From positions 186,001-250,000 of the forward strand of contig NZ_JAJIRN010000010.1 of NCBI RefSeq assembly GCF_025717515.1: DNA of 64,000 nucleotides, in the 5' to 3' direction. Positions 52,584 through 61,981 of this stretch are shown one piece after another; within the stretch, counting starts at the first letter, position 1, and every line of letters begins with the position of its first letter. The DNA comes from Roseateles oligotrophus (GTDB lineage: Bacteria > Pseudomonadota > Gammaproteobacteria > Burkholderiales > Burkholderiaceae_C). The position numbers and the translations under genes are program-made. The notes beneath the pieces were generated by a model, which was not told the origin of the DNA, did no database searches, and was given only the letters and a program-made list of their open reading frames with translations.

Positions 52584-53267
52584 TTACAGCCAGCTGCTGA
52601 TCGCCTCCAGCGGCTTCTTGATACCGCCATGCACCGGCACTTGACAGCCGGCCTTGGGGTAGCCGACGACCAGCAGAATGACCGCCTTCTCGGCCTCGGG
52701 CCGGCCACACAGCTTGCTCAAGAAGCCCATCGGGCTGGGCGTGTGGGTCAAGGTGGCAAGGCCGGCGTCATGCAGCGCACTGATCAAGAAGCCGGTGGCG
52801 ATGCCGACCGACTCGGGCACGTAGTAATGGCTGAAGCGCTCGCCTTGTGCATCGATGCCGTATTTCTGCGCAAAGATCGCGATCAAGACCGGCGCTTCTT
52901 CCAGAAAGGGCTTGCTGGCGTCGGTGCCCAGCGGAGCCAGCGCGCGCAGCCATTCTTCGGGCGCGCGGCCGCTATAAAAAGTGCGCTCTTCTTCCTCGGC
53001 GGCGGCGCGAATCTGCGCCTTGCGATCGGCGTCGGTGATAACGACGAAATGCCAGGGCTGCTGGTTGGCACCCGAAGGCGCGGTGCCGGCGGCGAGCAGG
53101 CATTGCTCGATCACCGCGCGGTCCACGGGCCGGCTGTCATAGTCGCGCACGGTACGGCGGCGCAACAGATTCTGGTAGTTGGCCTGAGCGTGCTCCAGCA
53201 TGGTCTGGCTGGGCAGTTCGCGGTAGCCCGTCAAGGGCTCCATGGCGGGGGCGGGCATTGTGTGCAT
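52584..53267 (-). CDS. Nitroreductase-family protein, iodotyrosine deiodinase-like
   Basis: FMN-dependent enzyme of 227 residues. The FMN-binding RRRTVRDY and [13 protein letters not shown] are present. The segment [11 protein letters not shown] (residues 91-101), and K119 in [10 protein letters not shown] align by eye with the Glu-Tyr-Lys lid that holds the halotyrosine zwitterion in iodotyrosine deiodinase: Glu94, Tyr98 and Lys119. HTPSPMGFL and [12 protein letters not shown] also fit that subfamily. Reductive dehalogenation of halotyrosine is therefore plausible. I use the ATG at 53267; another lies 9 bp on. The frame is open 56 codons further upstream, but that part is not coding-like. 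Confidence 0.85.
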   Translation of the reverse strand: MHTMPAPAMEPLTGYRELPSQTMLEHAQANYQNLLRRRTVRDYDSRPVDRAVIEQCLLAAGTAPSGANQQPWHFVVITDADRKAQIRAAAEEEERTFYSGRAPEEWLRALAPLGTDASKPFLEEAPVLIAIFAQKYGIDAQGERFSHYYVPESVGIATGFLISALHDAGLATLTHTPSPMGFLSKLCGRPEAEKAVILLVVGYPKAGCQVPVHGGIKKPLEAISSWL

Positions 53268-53406
53268 GAAACGGCAATCGAGTGAAGTTGCAGGAGACGC
53301 TTTGGGGTGGGCGGCCCAAGATCGGCACCCGGGTTGGGTGAGGCGCCAGCATAACGCCGACATGTGACGCATTAAATCGGGCCTGACCCCAGCATGCCGG
53401 GCCGCC

Positions 53407-54213
53407 TCATTGAATGCCGGGCAGCCAGGCCGCAATGCCGTAAATGGCCATCTCCTGCAACTGGTTCATCAGCGCAAAGCCGAACAGGCAGGCCGCCACA
53501 ACCCGCAGCAGCGTCCAGGGTTTGAACCCCAGCCAGGCCAGGTAGTAGGCGATGGTAATCAGCAGCAACATCGCATCGGTGATGATTTGCAGCCGCAGCA
53601 TCGGCATTCGGGCCCATTGACCCAGGGCGCTGACAGCCAAGTCGAACAACATGGCCATGGCGATGCCGTACAGGCCTACCGCCCAAGCCTCGGCGACGGT
53701 AAAGCCGCGCTTCGGGAACAATGCTCGCATCAAGCCGGCGGTGGGCAAGGTGAAGACCAGCATCCAGTAAGGCATGGCCAGGCTGAGCCACAAATTGAGC
53801 TGCGCATAAAGGGCAGCGCGAGCCGGCGACAAACTGCCCCGTACCTGCTGCAGCAACTTGGCCCGGTACACGTCGAAGTAGGCGTCACCGTAGAAATGGC
53901 TCAGCAGCACGGAGAGCGTGGCAATCGCCACCAAAAAGGGCAGGGGATGGGTGTAGCTGAGGCGCTGGCCCTGCAGAAAGGCCTTGAAGACCGCTTGCGG
54001 CTGCCAGCACAGATGGCCGACCGTGCGCTTGAGACTTTTCTCGATATGCAGCACCCGTTCGCTGAAGTCTTGCCACATGCCGGCCAGCGTCAGCGGCAGA
54101 TGCGGCGCCTTGATGCCACAGACATGGCAGAAGGGGCCTTGCAGAGGCGCTGCGCAGGAGCGGCAAGACGGGTGCACGATGGGTGTCGAGCCGCGTGCGG
54201 TGTCGTGGGGCAT
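53407..54213 (-). CDS. DUF3667-like membrane protein with zinc ribbon
   Basis: Membrane protein of 268 residues. The N-terminus has a zinc ribbon: Cys17, Cys20, Cys29 and Cys32 (CRSCAAP, CHVCG). A DUF3667 segment then reads [19 protein letters not shown], followed by four to five hydrophobic helices. Function is unknown for the family. The start is 139 bp after the nitroreductase start region on the same strand, but they need not be one transcript. The stretch after its start (upstream, 54214 on) has poor coding content. Confidence 0.82.
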   Translation of the reverse strand: MPHDTARGSTPIVHPSCRSCAAPLQGPFCHVCGIKAPHLPLTLAGMWQDFSERVLHIEKSLKRTVGHLCWQPQAVFKAFLQGQRLSYTHPLPFLVAIATLSVLLSHFYGDAYFDVYRAKLLQQVRGSLSPARAALYAQLNLWLSLAMPYWMLVFTLPTAGLMRALFPKRGFTVAEAWAVGLYGIAMAMLFDLAVSALGQWARMPMLRLQIITDAMLLLITIAYYLAWLGFKPWTLLRVVAACLFGFALMNQLQEMAIYGIAAWLPGIQ

Positions 54214-55061
54214 GGGTCAAGTCCGGGAGAGTTGCCGGAGCATTTTCGGCAGGGCTAACCATAACATCCACATCCGGCTGAGCGCCGGGCGCGCCGAAAG
54301 CGAGCGAGCACCTCCAGATGCAAGATCTGACCTCAAGCCCTGCATCGGTGTTGAATGGCTCCGATGTGCCCATAGCCGTCAGTCGGTTCAAACCTTCAGC
54401 GGACACTGGTCACCCAGACTGCTGGCGACGCAGAAATGGGTTCGCGTACCAGCTCCGGGCTTCCAGTCTAAACCGTTCTTTATGTGCGGGACCGTACCGA
54501 CGACTTGGGGCACCTAGCTGTCATCAAAGTCACCCAGTTCCCTAGCGTCGGGACCTGGCCGTCTTGGTAAAGATGAACTCGACCGGGAGACACGTACAGG
54601 GAAGCGATTCACGATTCATTGATCTCTAGGCGGCACAACGTACTGTCGGCACGGGCCAAACGGATAGGTTCAACTGATTTTTGAGGGGCTGCACCGCGCG
54701 CGCCGCGCAAACGGACCGGTTTGGCGGCAGATCAAACCACGGCCGGCCAGACCAGCCCATTCATGTCGCCATGCGACGATTACTCGGGCGGAACGAGCTT
54801 CGCAAGCCCCGACATAGCGTCAAAAAAATGTGGCAATATATGCCGGCCTTGGGCCCCTGGGCGGCTGTTTTTATCGGTGGTCGAAGTTGTTCTAGGCGTG
54901 ACTTTTTTCGGCGGGTTTATGGCCTACGGCAGAGCTGCAAATGACGTATAGAAATCAAATGCATAAAACACTTGCAGTACCGAGCCGAGAAGCTGTTAGC
55001 GCACGGGATTTGGTCTCTCAAAAACGCCTACAGGGCACCTAACGAACGAGGTTGGATCCGC
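54214..55061. other. Gene-poor 848-bp region, possible remnant DNA
   Basis: No frame here shows convincing coding content. Codon usage and base composition change: it is AT-richer and lacks the strong third-position GC of the rest. A short plus-strand frame, about 54721-54951, ends with LFLSVVEVVLGVTFFGGFMA, which looks like the last helix of an ion-channel-type membrane protein, so this may be a decayed gene end. The region precedes a lipoprotein hydrolase with its own codon usage. Confidence 0.4.
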
Positions 55062-56072
55062 ATGACCATCTACCGCAGATTGGCTTCGCCTCAGCTTAGA
55101 ACGCTCTATGCGGGCGGCATCCTACTCGGTGCACTCCTTGCGAGCCTGCTTGCCGGTTGCGCACTCCCGCGACCGTCGGATTTCGACCCCACGCCCCTGG
55201 ATGCCAGCGGCCTCCCTACGCCCGACATGAGCGTCCAACTCCCACAGTTGGGCCCCTGCACCGATGCGTCGGAACAGGCCTTCTCCCTCGACTCGTCGAA
55301 ACCGGTGACCGTGCTGGTACACGGTTGCAATGGGTCAGCGGGGCGGTTCCGGTCGCTCGCGCAGCTCTACGCGTTCCACGGCCAGCAGGCGGTCTGCTTC
55401 AGCTATGACGACCGGGCCAGCATGGTGCAGAGCTCCGCGCAACTGGCCGCTGCAGTCGGGGCACTGACGGAACGAATGCGCAATCGCGACATCACCATCA
55501 TCGGCCACAGCATGGGTGGGCTGATCGCGAGGAAGGCGCTGGAGGGCGAGCGCCGCATTGACTGGGAGCGCGACGGCGTGAATTTGAACCTGGTGACGGT
55601 CTCGGCGCCGGTCTCAGGCATCGCGGTCGCGAACACATGCGGCTATCGCAGTCTGCACTGGGCGAGCCTAGGCATGGTGCCGCTCACCTGCTGGGCCATC
55701 ACCGGCGACAACTGGCATGAAATCACCGGCTCGTCCGATTTCATCCGCCGCCCTGGCCCGCTGCTTGCCTCGGTGCGGCACTACGTCAAGGTCGTCACTG
55801 ATGAGCGCGGGGCCTGCCGCCGTCGCGACGCGAAGGGCACTTGCCTGGAGAGCGACGACATCTTCAGCCTCGCGGAACAGTACCAGCCGATCATCGATGG
55901 GTACCCGCGCCTTGCCAACGTCCAAGTCGCGGCGGGGCATGTGGCGATCGTGGGCTACCAGGGTGTCGCGCCGCGCCAGCTGATCTCGATCCTGCAGCAG
56001 CAGGGCTTGCTCGCCGCCACAGCAGCGGGACGCGAGGATGCGCTCGAGCGGCTGATGGCGAAGCTTTACTGA
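55062..56072 (+). CDS. Lipoprotein alpha/beta hydrolase
   Basis: Membrane-anchored hydrolase of 336 residues. The ATG at 55062 has GAGG 10 bases upstream. A lipobox LAGC sets Cys33 as the acylated residue. The oxyanion region is TVLVHGCNGSAGRFRSLAQ; the nucleophile is Ser150 in GHSMGG; the likely acid and base are in the second half (VVTDERGACRRR, QVAAGHVAIVG). Six or more Cys in the mature part, such as CRRRDAKGTC, suggest disulfides in the periplasm. Leucines use CTC and CTG more than TTG, unlike neighbouring genes. Lipase or esterase activity is likely. Confidence 0.85.
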   Translation: MTIYRRLASPQLRTLYAGGILLGALLASLLAGCALPRPSDFDPTPLDASGLPTPDMSVQLPQLGPCTDASEQAFSLDSSKPVTVLVHGCNGSAGRFRSLAQLYAFHGQQAVCFSYDDRASMVQSSAQLAAAVGALTERMRNRDITIIGHSMGGLIARKALEGERRIDWERDGVNLNLVTVSAPVSGIAVANTCGYRSLHWASLGMVPLTCWAITGDNWHEITGSSDFIRRPGPLLASVRHYVKVVTDERGACRRRDAKGTCLESDDIFSLAEQYQPIIDGYPRLANVQVAAGHVAIVGYQGVAPRQLISILQQQGLLAATAAGREDALERLMAKLY

Positions 56073-56546
56073 TGCCAAGTCGCCCGTGAATATGCGCTCG
56101 GCCAAATAAGACTGGTGAGGGCCAACAAAATCGAACAGAAGGACGCGCAAAGCTCACGAAGGAACACGGCAGCGAAATCCCCGTCACTTTCTTCGCGCTC
56201 TACGCGCTCTTCGCGTCCTTCTGTTCAAAATCTGTGCGTCAGGTCAATCCGTCCTTGCTTCGGTGAACAAGGGATAGGAAATTCAACCGCCCCACAGCGA
56301 ATATGACGACGCTGGAACGGTTGACCCATCCGGAATTCCCCCTTGGCAAGGCCAGCGTCGCTTGGCTGAGGCGCTTGGCGCGCCGCCAGCATCAACTCTT
56401 GACGCTCATTCGGGCTGAATCATGCTGGAAGTGGCCTGTATGGGCACATCCCGGACGTTTCAAAATCATTGACACAGGAACAAGGACAGCGATTCTCGGC
56501 TGGCTTGACTCGCACCGAATGCTTGACCGTTTTGGCGGGCCCCGGC
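56073..56546. other. Intergenic region with a 94-bp inverted-repeat element
   Basis: The 474-bp spacer lies between the hydrolase and the convergent LytTR regulator gene. It contains the inverted repeat at 56133-56226. A plus-strand frame of 85 codons at 56303-56560 shows no family signature, no SD and overlaps the end of the regulator gene, so I do not call it. Confidence 0.5.
56133..56226. repeat. 94-bp inverted-repeat element with internal 9-bp repeats
   Basis: The perfect 15-bp ends GAACAGAAGGACGCG (56133-56147) and its complement (56212-56226) enclose 64 bp. The right half holds three near-copies of a 9-bp unit, CTTCGCGCT, CTACGCGCT and CTTCGCGTC. This resembles the small palindromic elements scattered in intergenic regions of many environmental bacteria. 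No gene lies inside. Confidence 0.7.
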
Positions 56547-57317
56547 CTACATTTCCTTGAAGAACTGCAAATAACTGCGGCTCACCGGCAGGCGCTCGCT
56601 GCGGCCTTTGAGCTCGATGTCGGCGGTTTCGTTCTCGCCCCTCGTGACGCGGCGAATCGAGCGCAGATTGACGACGACCGAGCGATGCACCTGGGCAAAC
56701 TGCTGTGGGTCGAGCTGCGCAATCAGCTCCTTCAGTGGCATCCGTATCAGCGCCTCGGCGGCCTGACCCTCATCGCGGTAGGCGACCAAGGTGTATTTCG
56801 TGTCGCTCTTCAGGTAATCGATGTCGTCGACCGGAATCATCCGCAAGGAGCTGCCGACCGTGGCGCGCACCCAGCGCATCGGCTCGGGTTGATCGAGCTT
56901 GAGCCGCTCGGCCAGCTGCGCCAATAGCGCCTCGGTGTGCACGGCCGGTTGCGCCGTTTGCAAGCGCGCTTGCAGGCGACCCACCGTCTCGGCCAGGCGG
57001 GCGGCGGTGACCGGCTTGACAAGATAGTCGAGCACACCATGCTCAAAAGCGTCCAACGCGTACTGGTCAAAGGCGGTCACGAAGACCAGGTGCGAGCGCT
57101 TGCCGATCTGCCGCGCCACCTCGATGCCGCTCAGGCCCGGCATATGCACGTCCAGAAAGCAGATCGTCGGCTGATGCTGCTCGAACAGCTCAAGCGCTTG
57201 CCGGCCATTGCGTGCTTGCGCGACGATTTGCAGTTCCGGCCAGGCGGCGGCCAGGCGCGCCTCCAGGATTTCGCGCAGCAGCGGTTCGTCGTCGGCAATC
57301 AGGGCAGTCATTGTCAT
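56547..57317 (-). CDS. LytTR-family response regulator (AlgR-like)
   Basis: Two-component regulator of 256 residues. Receiver: acidic pair ADDEPLL, phosphoacceptor Asp56 (FLDVHMPGLSG), then FVTAFDQYALDAFEHG and YLVKPV. The C-terminal LytTR DNA-binding domain has RMIPVDDIDYLKSDTKYT and FAQVHRSVVVNLRSI. It overlaps the kinase gene upstream by 4 bp (57314-57317). The nearest named relatives are AlgR/LytR, which often govern pili, exopolysaccharide or autolysis. Its target genes are unknown. Confidence 0.93.
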   Translation of the reverse strand: MTMTALIADDEPLLREILEARLAAAWPELQIVAQARNGRQALELFEQHQPTICFLDVHMPGLSGIEVARQIGKRSHLVFVTAFDQYALDAFEHGVLDYLVKPVTAARLAETVGRLQARLQTAQPAVHTEALLAQLAERLKLDQPEPMRWVRATVGSSLRMIPVDDIDYLKSDTKYTLVAYRDEGQAAEALIRMPLKELIAQLDPQQFAQVHRSVVVNLRSIRRVTRGENETADIELKGRSERLPVSRSYLQFFKEM

Positions 57318-58417
57318 AGGGGCTCGATCTTGAATTCAATCGTCACTTGCACGCCATGCGGCTCCACCTCGTTCAAGTTCAGCGCCGCGCTGCCGCCATA
57401 GGCCCACAGCAGCCGTTCGCGCAGCGCCGCCAGCCCGGTGCCGAGGCCGCGCCCGGTCGCCTGCAGGCCGACGCCGGTATCGGTGACGCTCAAGCGGCAG
57501 CGGCCGTCACCAAGCAACTCGGCGCGAACATCGATGCGCCCGCCTTCTTCGCTCGGGTCGATGCCATGCTGGACCGCATTTTCCACCAAGGTCAGCAGCG
57601 TCATCGGCGGGCAACGCAGCAGGTGCACGCCGCTGCCAACCTGCAAGTCAAAGGCGAGGCGGTCGGGCATGCGCATCTGCATCAGCTCCAGATAGGCACG
57701 CACCAGCTCCAACTCCTGGCCCAGCGTATTGGCCGAGCCGTCCAGGCGGGGCACGGCGGCGCGCAGATAGGACGTTAGACTTTGCAACAATTGCGGCGCG
57801 CGCGGCGAGCCGGCCTCCACCAAGGCCTGCACATTGGCCAGCGTGTTGAACAAAAAGTGCGGCTGGGCCTGCGCGGTCAGTAGGCGCATGCGGGCGTCCA
57901 GGGCCTGGCGGGCCATTTCGCTGCGCTCGAGTTCGAAGTCGATCGCCTGCTCCTCTACCTTGGCCTCGCGCTGGCGCAACAAGGCCGCCAGCGCTGTCCA
58001 AGGCGCCACCAGCATGCCAAGAAAGGTGAAGGTCATGTAGGCTACTAGACGTTTGGGCTCGTTCCAGAACATCGGCGCGCCCGTTTTTGTGGTCCACAGA
58101 AAGGCGATGAAGAGGGCGATAGGCACCGCCACCCCGACAGCCGCCACTTGCAATGCCCAACGCGCCAACCACTTGGGCAAACGGCGCGGCCATTGCTCGA
58201 ACAAGCCAAACACCAGCAGCAGCGCAAGCCCTACGCCGTACACCCGCGCGACCAGCAGCCACATCGATGGTTTCCAGCCAAAGCTGTACAGCAGAACGAA
58301 CAGCGCGCAAATGATGGCGACTGTCCGCACGCGGCGCCAGCCGAACAGGGCTCGCCAATTGAATGACGGAGGTGTTGGCGTAGCGTCGATAGTGGTCTTG
58401 GTGGGCGGTGACATCAC
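57314..58417 (-). CDS. LytS/AlgZ-type sensor histidine kinase
   Basis: Membrane kinase of 367 residues. Four hydrophobic helices (residues 30-155) form the sensor, with no large periplasmic domain. The His_kinase domain carries the phosphorylated His in QAQPHFLFNTLANVQ, and the ATP site TLVENAVQHGIDP and VTDTGVGL. The gene is complete and overlaps its regulator. Unlike the pair at 41398-43782, this one has no frameshift. Confidence 0.93.
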   Translation of the reverse strand: MMSPPTKTTIDATPTPPSFNWRALFGWRRVRTVAIICALFVLLYSFGWKPSMWLLVARVYGVGLALLLVFGLFEQWPRRLPKWLARWALQVAAVGVAVPIALFIAFLWTTKTGAPMFWNEPKRLVAYMTFTFLGMLVAPWTALAALLRQREAKVEEQAIDFELERSEMARQALDARMRLLTAQAQPHFLFNTLANVQALVEAGSPRAPQLLQSLTSYLRAAVPRLDGSANTLGQELELVRAYLELMQMRMPDRLAFDLQVGSGVHLLRCPPMTLLTLVENAVQHGIDPSEEGGRIDVRAELLGDGRCRLSVTDTGVGLQATGRGLGTGLAALRERLLWAYGGSAALNLNEVEPHGVQVTIEFKIEPL

Positions 58418-58463
58418 GGCAGAATACTCGAGTGAATGGCGGGAAGGCTGGACCGACTGAGCG

Positions 58464-58886
58464 TCAGGCCCTCGGTTTGCGCCAGGGCTGAGCGGGCTTG
58501 CGGAAGTAGTGATGCGCGATATAGCGCCAAGGCAGCACCAGCGGCGTCAGCACCACCCCGGCCAAGCAGGCATAGAAGGACCCTTCAACGCCCGGCGTGA
58601 CCGCCCCGCCCAGCCACAGCGGGTAGGCGATGACCAAGATCCAGAGGGTCTTCCAGATCAGCTCAAAAATCAGCAAGGGCAACATCTGCAGCGGGTAGCG
58701 CAGCCCCCAGATGCAGAAGAAGGCCAAGCCGATCAACATCGCGCCCAGCTCACCCCGGCGCTGCGCCCAAAGGTCGGTGTGCTGCAACATGCTCGGCCCC
58801 CAGCTGCTTGCCAGCCCGACCGTGATCAGCAGATAAAAGGCGCGCAACAGATTCAGGCGCCAGAGGGGAAGGTCTTGGCCGGACAT
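58464..58886 (-). CDS. Small multipass membrane protein of unknown function
   Basis: Predicted protein of 140 residues with four hydrophobic helices: around 12-28, 45-62, 68-90 and 100-122. It ends with a basic, proline-rich tail (HHYFRKPAQPWRKPR). It starts 14 bp after the stop of the TPR gene on the same strand, so they probably share a transcript. I recognise no family and no motif that would say more. Confidence 0.65.
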   Translation of the reverse strand: MSGQDLPLWRLNLLRAFYLLITVGLASSWGPSMLQHTDLWAQRRGELGAMLIGLAFFCIWGLRYPLQMLPLLIFELIWKTLWILVIAYPLWLGGAVTPGVEGSFYACLAGVVLTPLVLPWRYIAHHYFRKPAQPWRKPRA

Positions 58887-58900
58887 TGGAATACCCTCCT

Positions 58901-59935
58901 TCAGCCGAGCTTGGCCAGGCTCTTGCGAGCGTCTTCGACATTGGCCGGGTTGGCCCGCTTGTTGGCGATGAAACGCTCGTAGGCGGCCTTGGCCTGCGCC
59001 TTGTCGCCCTTGGCCAGATAGGCGTCACCGAGGCGGTGGTCGACGGGCAATTCGTCGGCGCCGCTCAGCGTCCTAGCCCGCTCCAGATAGCGAATCGCCT
59101 CGTCCGTTTGGCCTTGCGCGGCGTAGACCCGGCTGAGCCCGTAGGCGCCGCTGGCCTTTGTGGGTTGATCGCGGTGCAGACCCTCGTACAAACTCTTGGC
59201 CTTGGCCAAGTCTTTGCTGTCCTTCAAATAGACCCGCGCCAATTGCAGCGTGGCTTCGCGGATTTCATCAAGCATGGCGCCATCTTTGCTCGGCTTGAGC
59301 GCTAGCAACTCGCTCTCCATCTCGGCCCATTTCTTGTCTTCGGCGGCAATATGGACGCGGATGATGCGCGCCGTTTCGGGCTGGCTGCTGCGCACGGCGG
59401 CCTCCAGCTCCTTGGCCTTGGACACGCTGCCGCCCATCATGCCGGGCACCGTCAGATAGAGCTTGGCCAACTGCACCCGGGCCGTAAAGCTGCTCGGCTC
59501 CAACTCCAGCGCGCGGATCCAGGTCTCTTTCAAGGTGCCAACGTTGCGCATGGCCTTGGCCATGCCCATGCTGATCATCTGCAAGCCGAGGTTCTGCGCC
59601 GAGGCCAGGTGGCAAACCGCCATGTTGGGGTGCTGCTCGACGCACAGCTTGGCTTGCTTGGCGCCGGCCTCGAGGCGCTTGCCGTCGCCGGCGTCGCTGA
59701 AGCTCAAGGCCAAGGACAAAGCCGCGCTAGCTTCGGCATCGGCAGCATTGGCCTTCAATCGTGTTTGGGCCTGCTGTTCCAGTTCGACAAACTTGCCGGC
59801 ATCTTGCAGCGACTCCAGCTGCGCATCTTTGAAGACGGCGGCCTGGACCGTGCCCAATGAACTCAACAAGGCCATTGCGGCGATAGCGCTGGCGATGGTC
59901 CGGCTGCGGCGAGGGGAGGTAAAAGGTGTTTTCAT
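58901..59935 (-). CDS. Secreted TPR-repeat protein
   Basis: Periplasmic or secreted helical-repeat protein of 344 residues. I choose the ATG at 59935 because it gives a signal peptide (SRTIASAIAAMALLSSLGTV, cleavage near QA|AV). The long open frame upstream codes for Arg/Pro-rich sequence and is unlikely. TPR-type helices are visible in TARVQLAKLYLTVPG, ATLQLARVYLKDSKDLAKAK and AYGLSRVYAAQGQTDEAIR, then DAYLAKGDKAQAKAAYERF. Such proteins hold complexes together; the partner is unknown. Confidence 0.85.
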   Translation of the reverse strand: MKTPFTSPRRSRTIASAIAAMALLSSLGTVQAAVFKDAQLESLQDAGKFVELEQQAQTRLKANAADAEASAALSLALSFSDAGDGKRLEAGAKQAKLCVEQHPNMAVCHLASAQNLGLQMISMGMAKAMRNVGTLKETWIRALELEPSSFTARVQLAKLYLTVPGMMGGSVSKAKELEAAVRSSQPETARIIRVHIAAEDKKWAEMESELLALKPSKDGAMLDEIREATLQLARVYLKDSKDLAKAKSLYEGLHRDQPTKASGAYGLSRVYAAQGQTDEAIRYLERARTLSGADELPVDHRLGDAYLAKGDKAQAKAAYERFIANKRANPANVEDARKSLAKLG

Positions 59936-60218
59936 GCTCGGGTTCCCGTTAGAGTGGGTGGTCAAATTTCTAAGGACAGGGCCATTGTGTTGAGCCGCCG
60001 GCTGAGCCGTAGGGGCTCTCGGACGAGCGACGACGCGCGGGCCTTTAAACACGATGCGGCGGGACGAGCGGCGCCCGAGGCGGATAAAACGGGGCCGGCG
60101 CCATTGGTCGTGGTCAGGCGTCGCTCGTCCCCGCAAGCGCGTCACCGATCCGGGATGGCTTGGCCGCGACCGGCCTGCAAGGGCACAGTCGACCCCGTCA
60201 CAACACGAATGCACCATC

Positions 60219-61205
60219 ATGAAGAGAGTTCTGCGTTTCCTGCTGCGAGGCCTCTTGGGCCTGATCGCCCTGCTGGCCGTGCTGGCCGGCGTGTTCGCTT
60301 ACTTTCTCTACACGCCCGATCCCGAAGTTCCTCAGCTGTCCGGCAGCTTGGTCAAGGGCGAGATCGACGTGGCCGGCGTCAAACGCGGTTACCGGACCTA
60401 TGTGCCCAAGGATCTGCCCAAAGGCGCGCCGCTGGTCTTGGTGATGCATGGTTCGGGCGAAGGCCCGGGCCGCATCCGCGTCGGCACCGGCTATGCCTTC
60501 GAGCGCCTGGCCGATCAGCATGGCTTCGCGCTGGTCTATCCCAAGTCCTTCGCGTCCGACTGGAACGACTGCAGCCGCATCGGTGACAAGGAGCTGAACG
60601 GCGTTAGAGGCGACGATGTCGGCTACTTGGCCGCGCTGGTCGATAAGCTGGTGGCCGATCTGTCGCTCGACCCGGCGCGCGTGTTTGCGACCGGCGTTTC
60701 CAACGGCGGCTCAATGGCGCTGCGCCTGGCGCTGGAGCAGCCGAACCGCTACAAGGCGGTGGCCGCCGTCGTCGCCAATGTGCCGGCGCCGCAGAACTTT
60801 CAATGCAAGCCGGCAGCAGCAAAAGCCACCTCGGTGATGATCATGAACGGCACGGAGGACCCGCTGGTGCCCTATGCCGGCGGCGAGATCAATCTGCTGG
60901 GCCTGTTCTACAAGGGCGGCGAGATCATTTCCTCCCGCGCATCGGCGCAGTATTTCGCCGATTGGGCTCACTTGGCCGGCCCACCCCAGACCAGCGAGAA
61001 AACCGTCGCCGAGGGTGTGCGCGTCGAGCAGAACCGCTGGCGCAATGAGGAAGGAAAGGCCGAGGTCGAGCTGGTAAGCATTCACGGCGGCGGACATGGC
61101 CTGCCGCAGCCCTACTCGAAGCGCCCGCGCCTGTTGGGTCCGTCCCCGATGGAACCCAATGGGCCGGCCATGATCTGGGCCTTTTTCGAGCGACAGCCGA
61201 AGTAG
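60219..61205 (+). CDS. PHB-depolymerase-like secreted esterase
   Basis: Alpha/beta hydrolase of the LpqC/polyhydroxybutyrate depolymerase family, 328 residues. The ATG at 60219 opens an N-terminal signal anchor (LLRGLLGLIALLAVLAGVFA). The oxyanion region is LVMHGSGEGPGR, the nucleophile is Ser161 (GVSNGGSMAL), the acid Asp in NGTEDPLVPY and the base His in HGGGHGLPQ. Two cysteines (DCSR and QCKP) may form the disulfide of this family. Extracellular or periplasmic breakdown of polyesters or esters such as feruloyl groups is likely. Confidence 0.9.
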   Translation: MKRVLRFLLRGLLGLIALLAVLAGVFAYFLYTPDPEVPQLSGSLVKGEIDVAGVKRGYRTYVPKDLPKGAPLVLVMHGSGEGPGRIRVGTGYAFERLADQHGFALVYPKSFASDWNDCSRIGDKELNGVRGDDVGYLAALVDKLVADLSLDPARVFATGVSNGGSMALRLALEQPNRYKAVAAVVANVPAPQNFQCKPAAAKATSVMIMNGTEDPLVPYAGGEINLLGLFYKGGEIISSRASAQYFADWAHLAGPPQTSEKTVAEGVRVEQNRWRNEEGKAEVELVSIHGGGHGLPQPYSKRPRLLGPSPMEPNGPAMIWAFFERQPK

Positions 61206-61249
61206 ACAGCGCCACAGACCCCATCCACTGAATTTCGGAGTTAAAGAAA

Positions 61250-61981
61250 ATGACCGTCCTCTACATCGCCCCCGAGAGCTCCGCCCTGGTTCACGCCGCC
61301 GCTGCGGCGGTGCTCTACCTGCACATCGGCGCCGGCAGCGTCGGCCTCTTGTCAGGCACGGCCGCCTTTGTATGCCGCAAGGGCACGCCGCTGCACCGCC
61401 TGATCGGCAAAATTTTTGTCGCTTCGATGCTGATCATGTCCGGCATCGGTGCCGTCGTGGCGCCGTTCCTGCCTACGCCTGAGCGCGCCTCGGTGATTGC
61501 CGGCATCCTGACTTTCTATCTGGTCTTGAGTTCCTGGATGGCGGTCAAACGCAAGCCGGGTCAGATCGGGCGCTTCGACTACGGCCTGCTCCTGACCTCC
61601 TTGAGCGTCATCGCCACTAGCGCCTACCTCTTCTGGCTGGCCTCGCAAAACCCGCGCGGCATGCTGGACGGCCAGCCGGGAGCCGCCTTTGTGATGTTCA
61701 TGATCATCGGCAGCTTGGCGGCGGTCGGAGACCTGCGTTTGATCTTGAAGCGCGGTGTCACGGGCGCCACCCGCCTGGCCCGCCATCTGTGGCGCATGAC
61801 GGTGGCCTTGTTCATCGCCGCCAATTCGCTCTTCCTGGGCCAGCCGCAAGTCTTTCCAAAGGCGGTGCAAAAGTCCGGCTTGCTGATGGTGCCGGCGCTG
61901 CTGATTCTGGCGCTGCTGCTGTTCTGGCTCGCCCATGTCGCCTGGGGCGCGCACAAGCGGCGCCGGGTGAGCCGCATTTAA
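61250..61981 (+). CDS. DUF2306-like membrane protein
   Basis: Seven-helix membrane protein of 243 residues with GGAG upstream of the ATG. The LHIGAGSVGLLSGTAAFVCRKG and LHRLIGKIFVASMLIMSG segments are typical of DUF2306 proteins, whose histidines may hold haem or metal. It lies 44 bp after the esterase gene and may share its transcript. Function is unknown for the family. Confidence 0.85.
   Translation: MTVLYIAPESSALVHAAAAAVLYLHIGAGSVGLLSGTAAFVCRKGTPLHRLIGKIFVASMLIMSGIGAVVAPFLPTPERASVIAGILTFYLVLSSWMAVKRKPGQIGRFDYGLLLTSLSVIATSAYLFWLASQNPRGMLDGQPGAAFVMFMIIGSLAAVGDLRLILKRGVTGATRLARHLWRMTVALFIAANSLFLGQPQVFPKAVQKSGLLMVPALLILALLLFWLAHVAWGAHKRRRVSRI

Noticed and set aside
54721-54951. 76-codon frame ending in a membrane-helix-like sequence
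   Set aside because: No start context, no SD and no family match in the first half. Kept only as a possible remnant inside the gene-poor region.
54998-55050. Integron attC-like pair GTTAGCG and CCTAACG before the lipoprotein hydrolase
   Set aside because: The two core sites fail the RYYYAAC/GTTRRRY rule on either strand, no integrase is present and the gene is longer than most cassettes.
56178-56220. Short tandem 9-mers looking at first like CRISPR-type repeats
   Set aside because: Units are only 9 bp, adjacent and imperfect, with no spacers and no cas genes.
56303-56560. 85-codon frame between the hydrolase and the LytTR gene
   Set aside because: No SD, no recognisable domain, Arg/Trp-rich composition, and it overlaps the end of the regulator gene on the other strand.
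59936-60220. N-terminal extension of the TPR protein frame on the minus strand
   Set aside because: It codes for Arg/Pro-rich sequence and removes the signal peptide at MKTPFTSPRR. The ATG at 59935 fits better.
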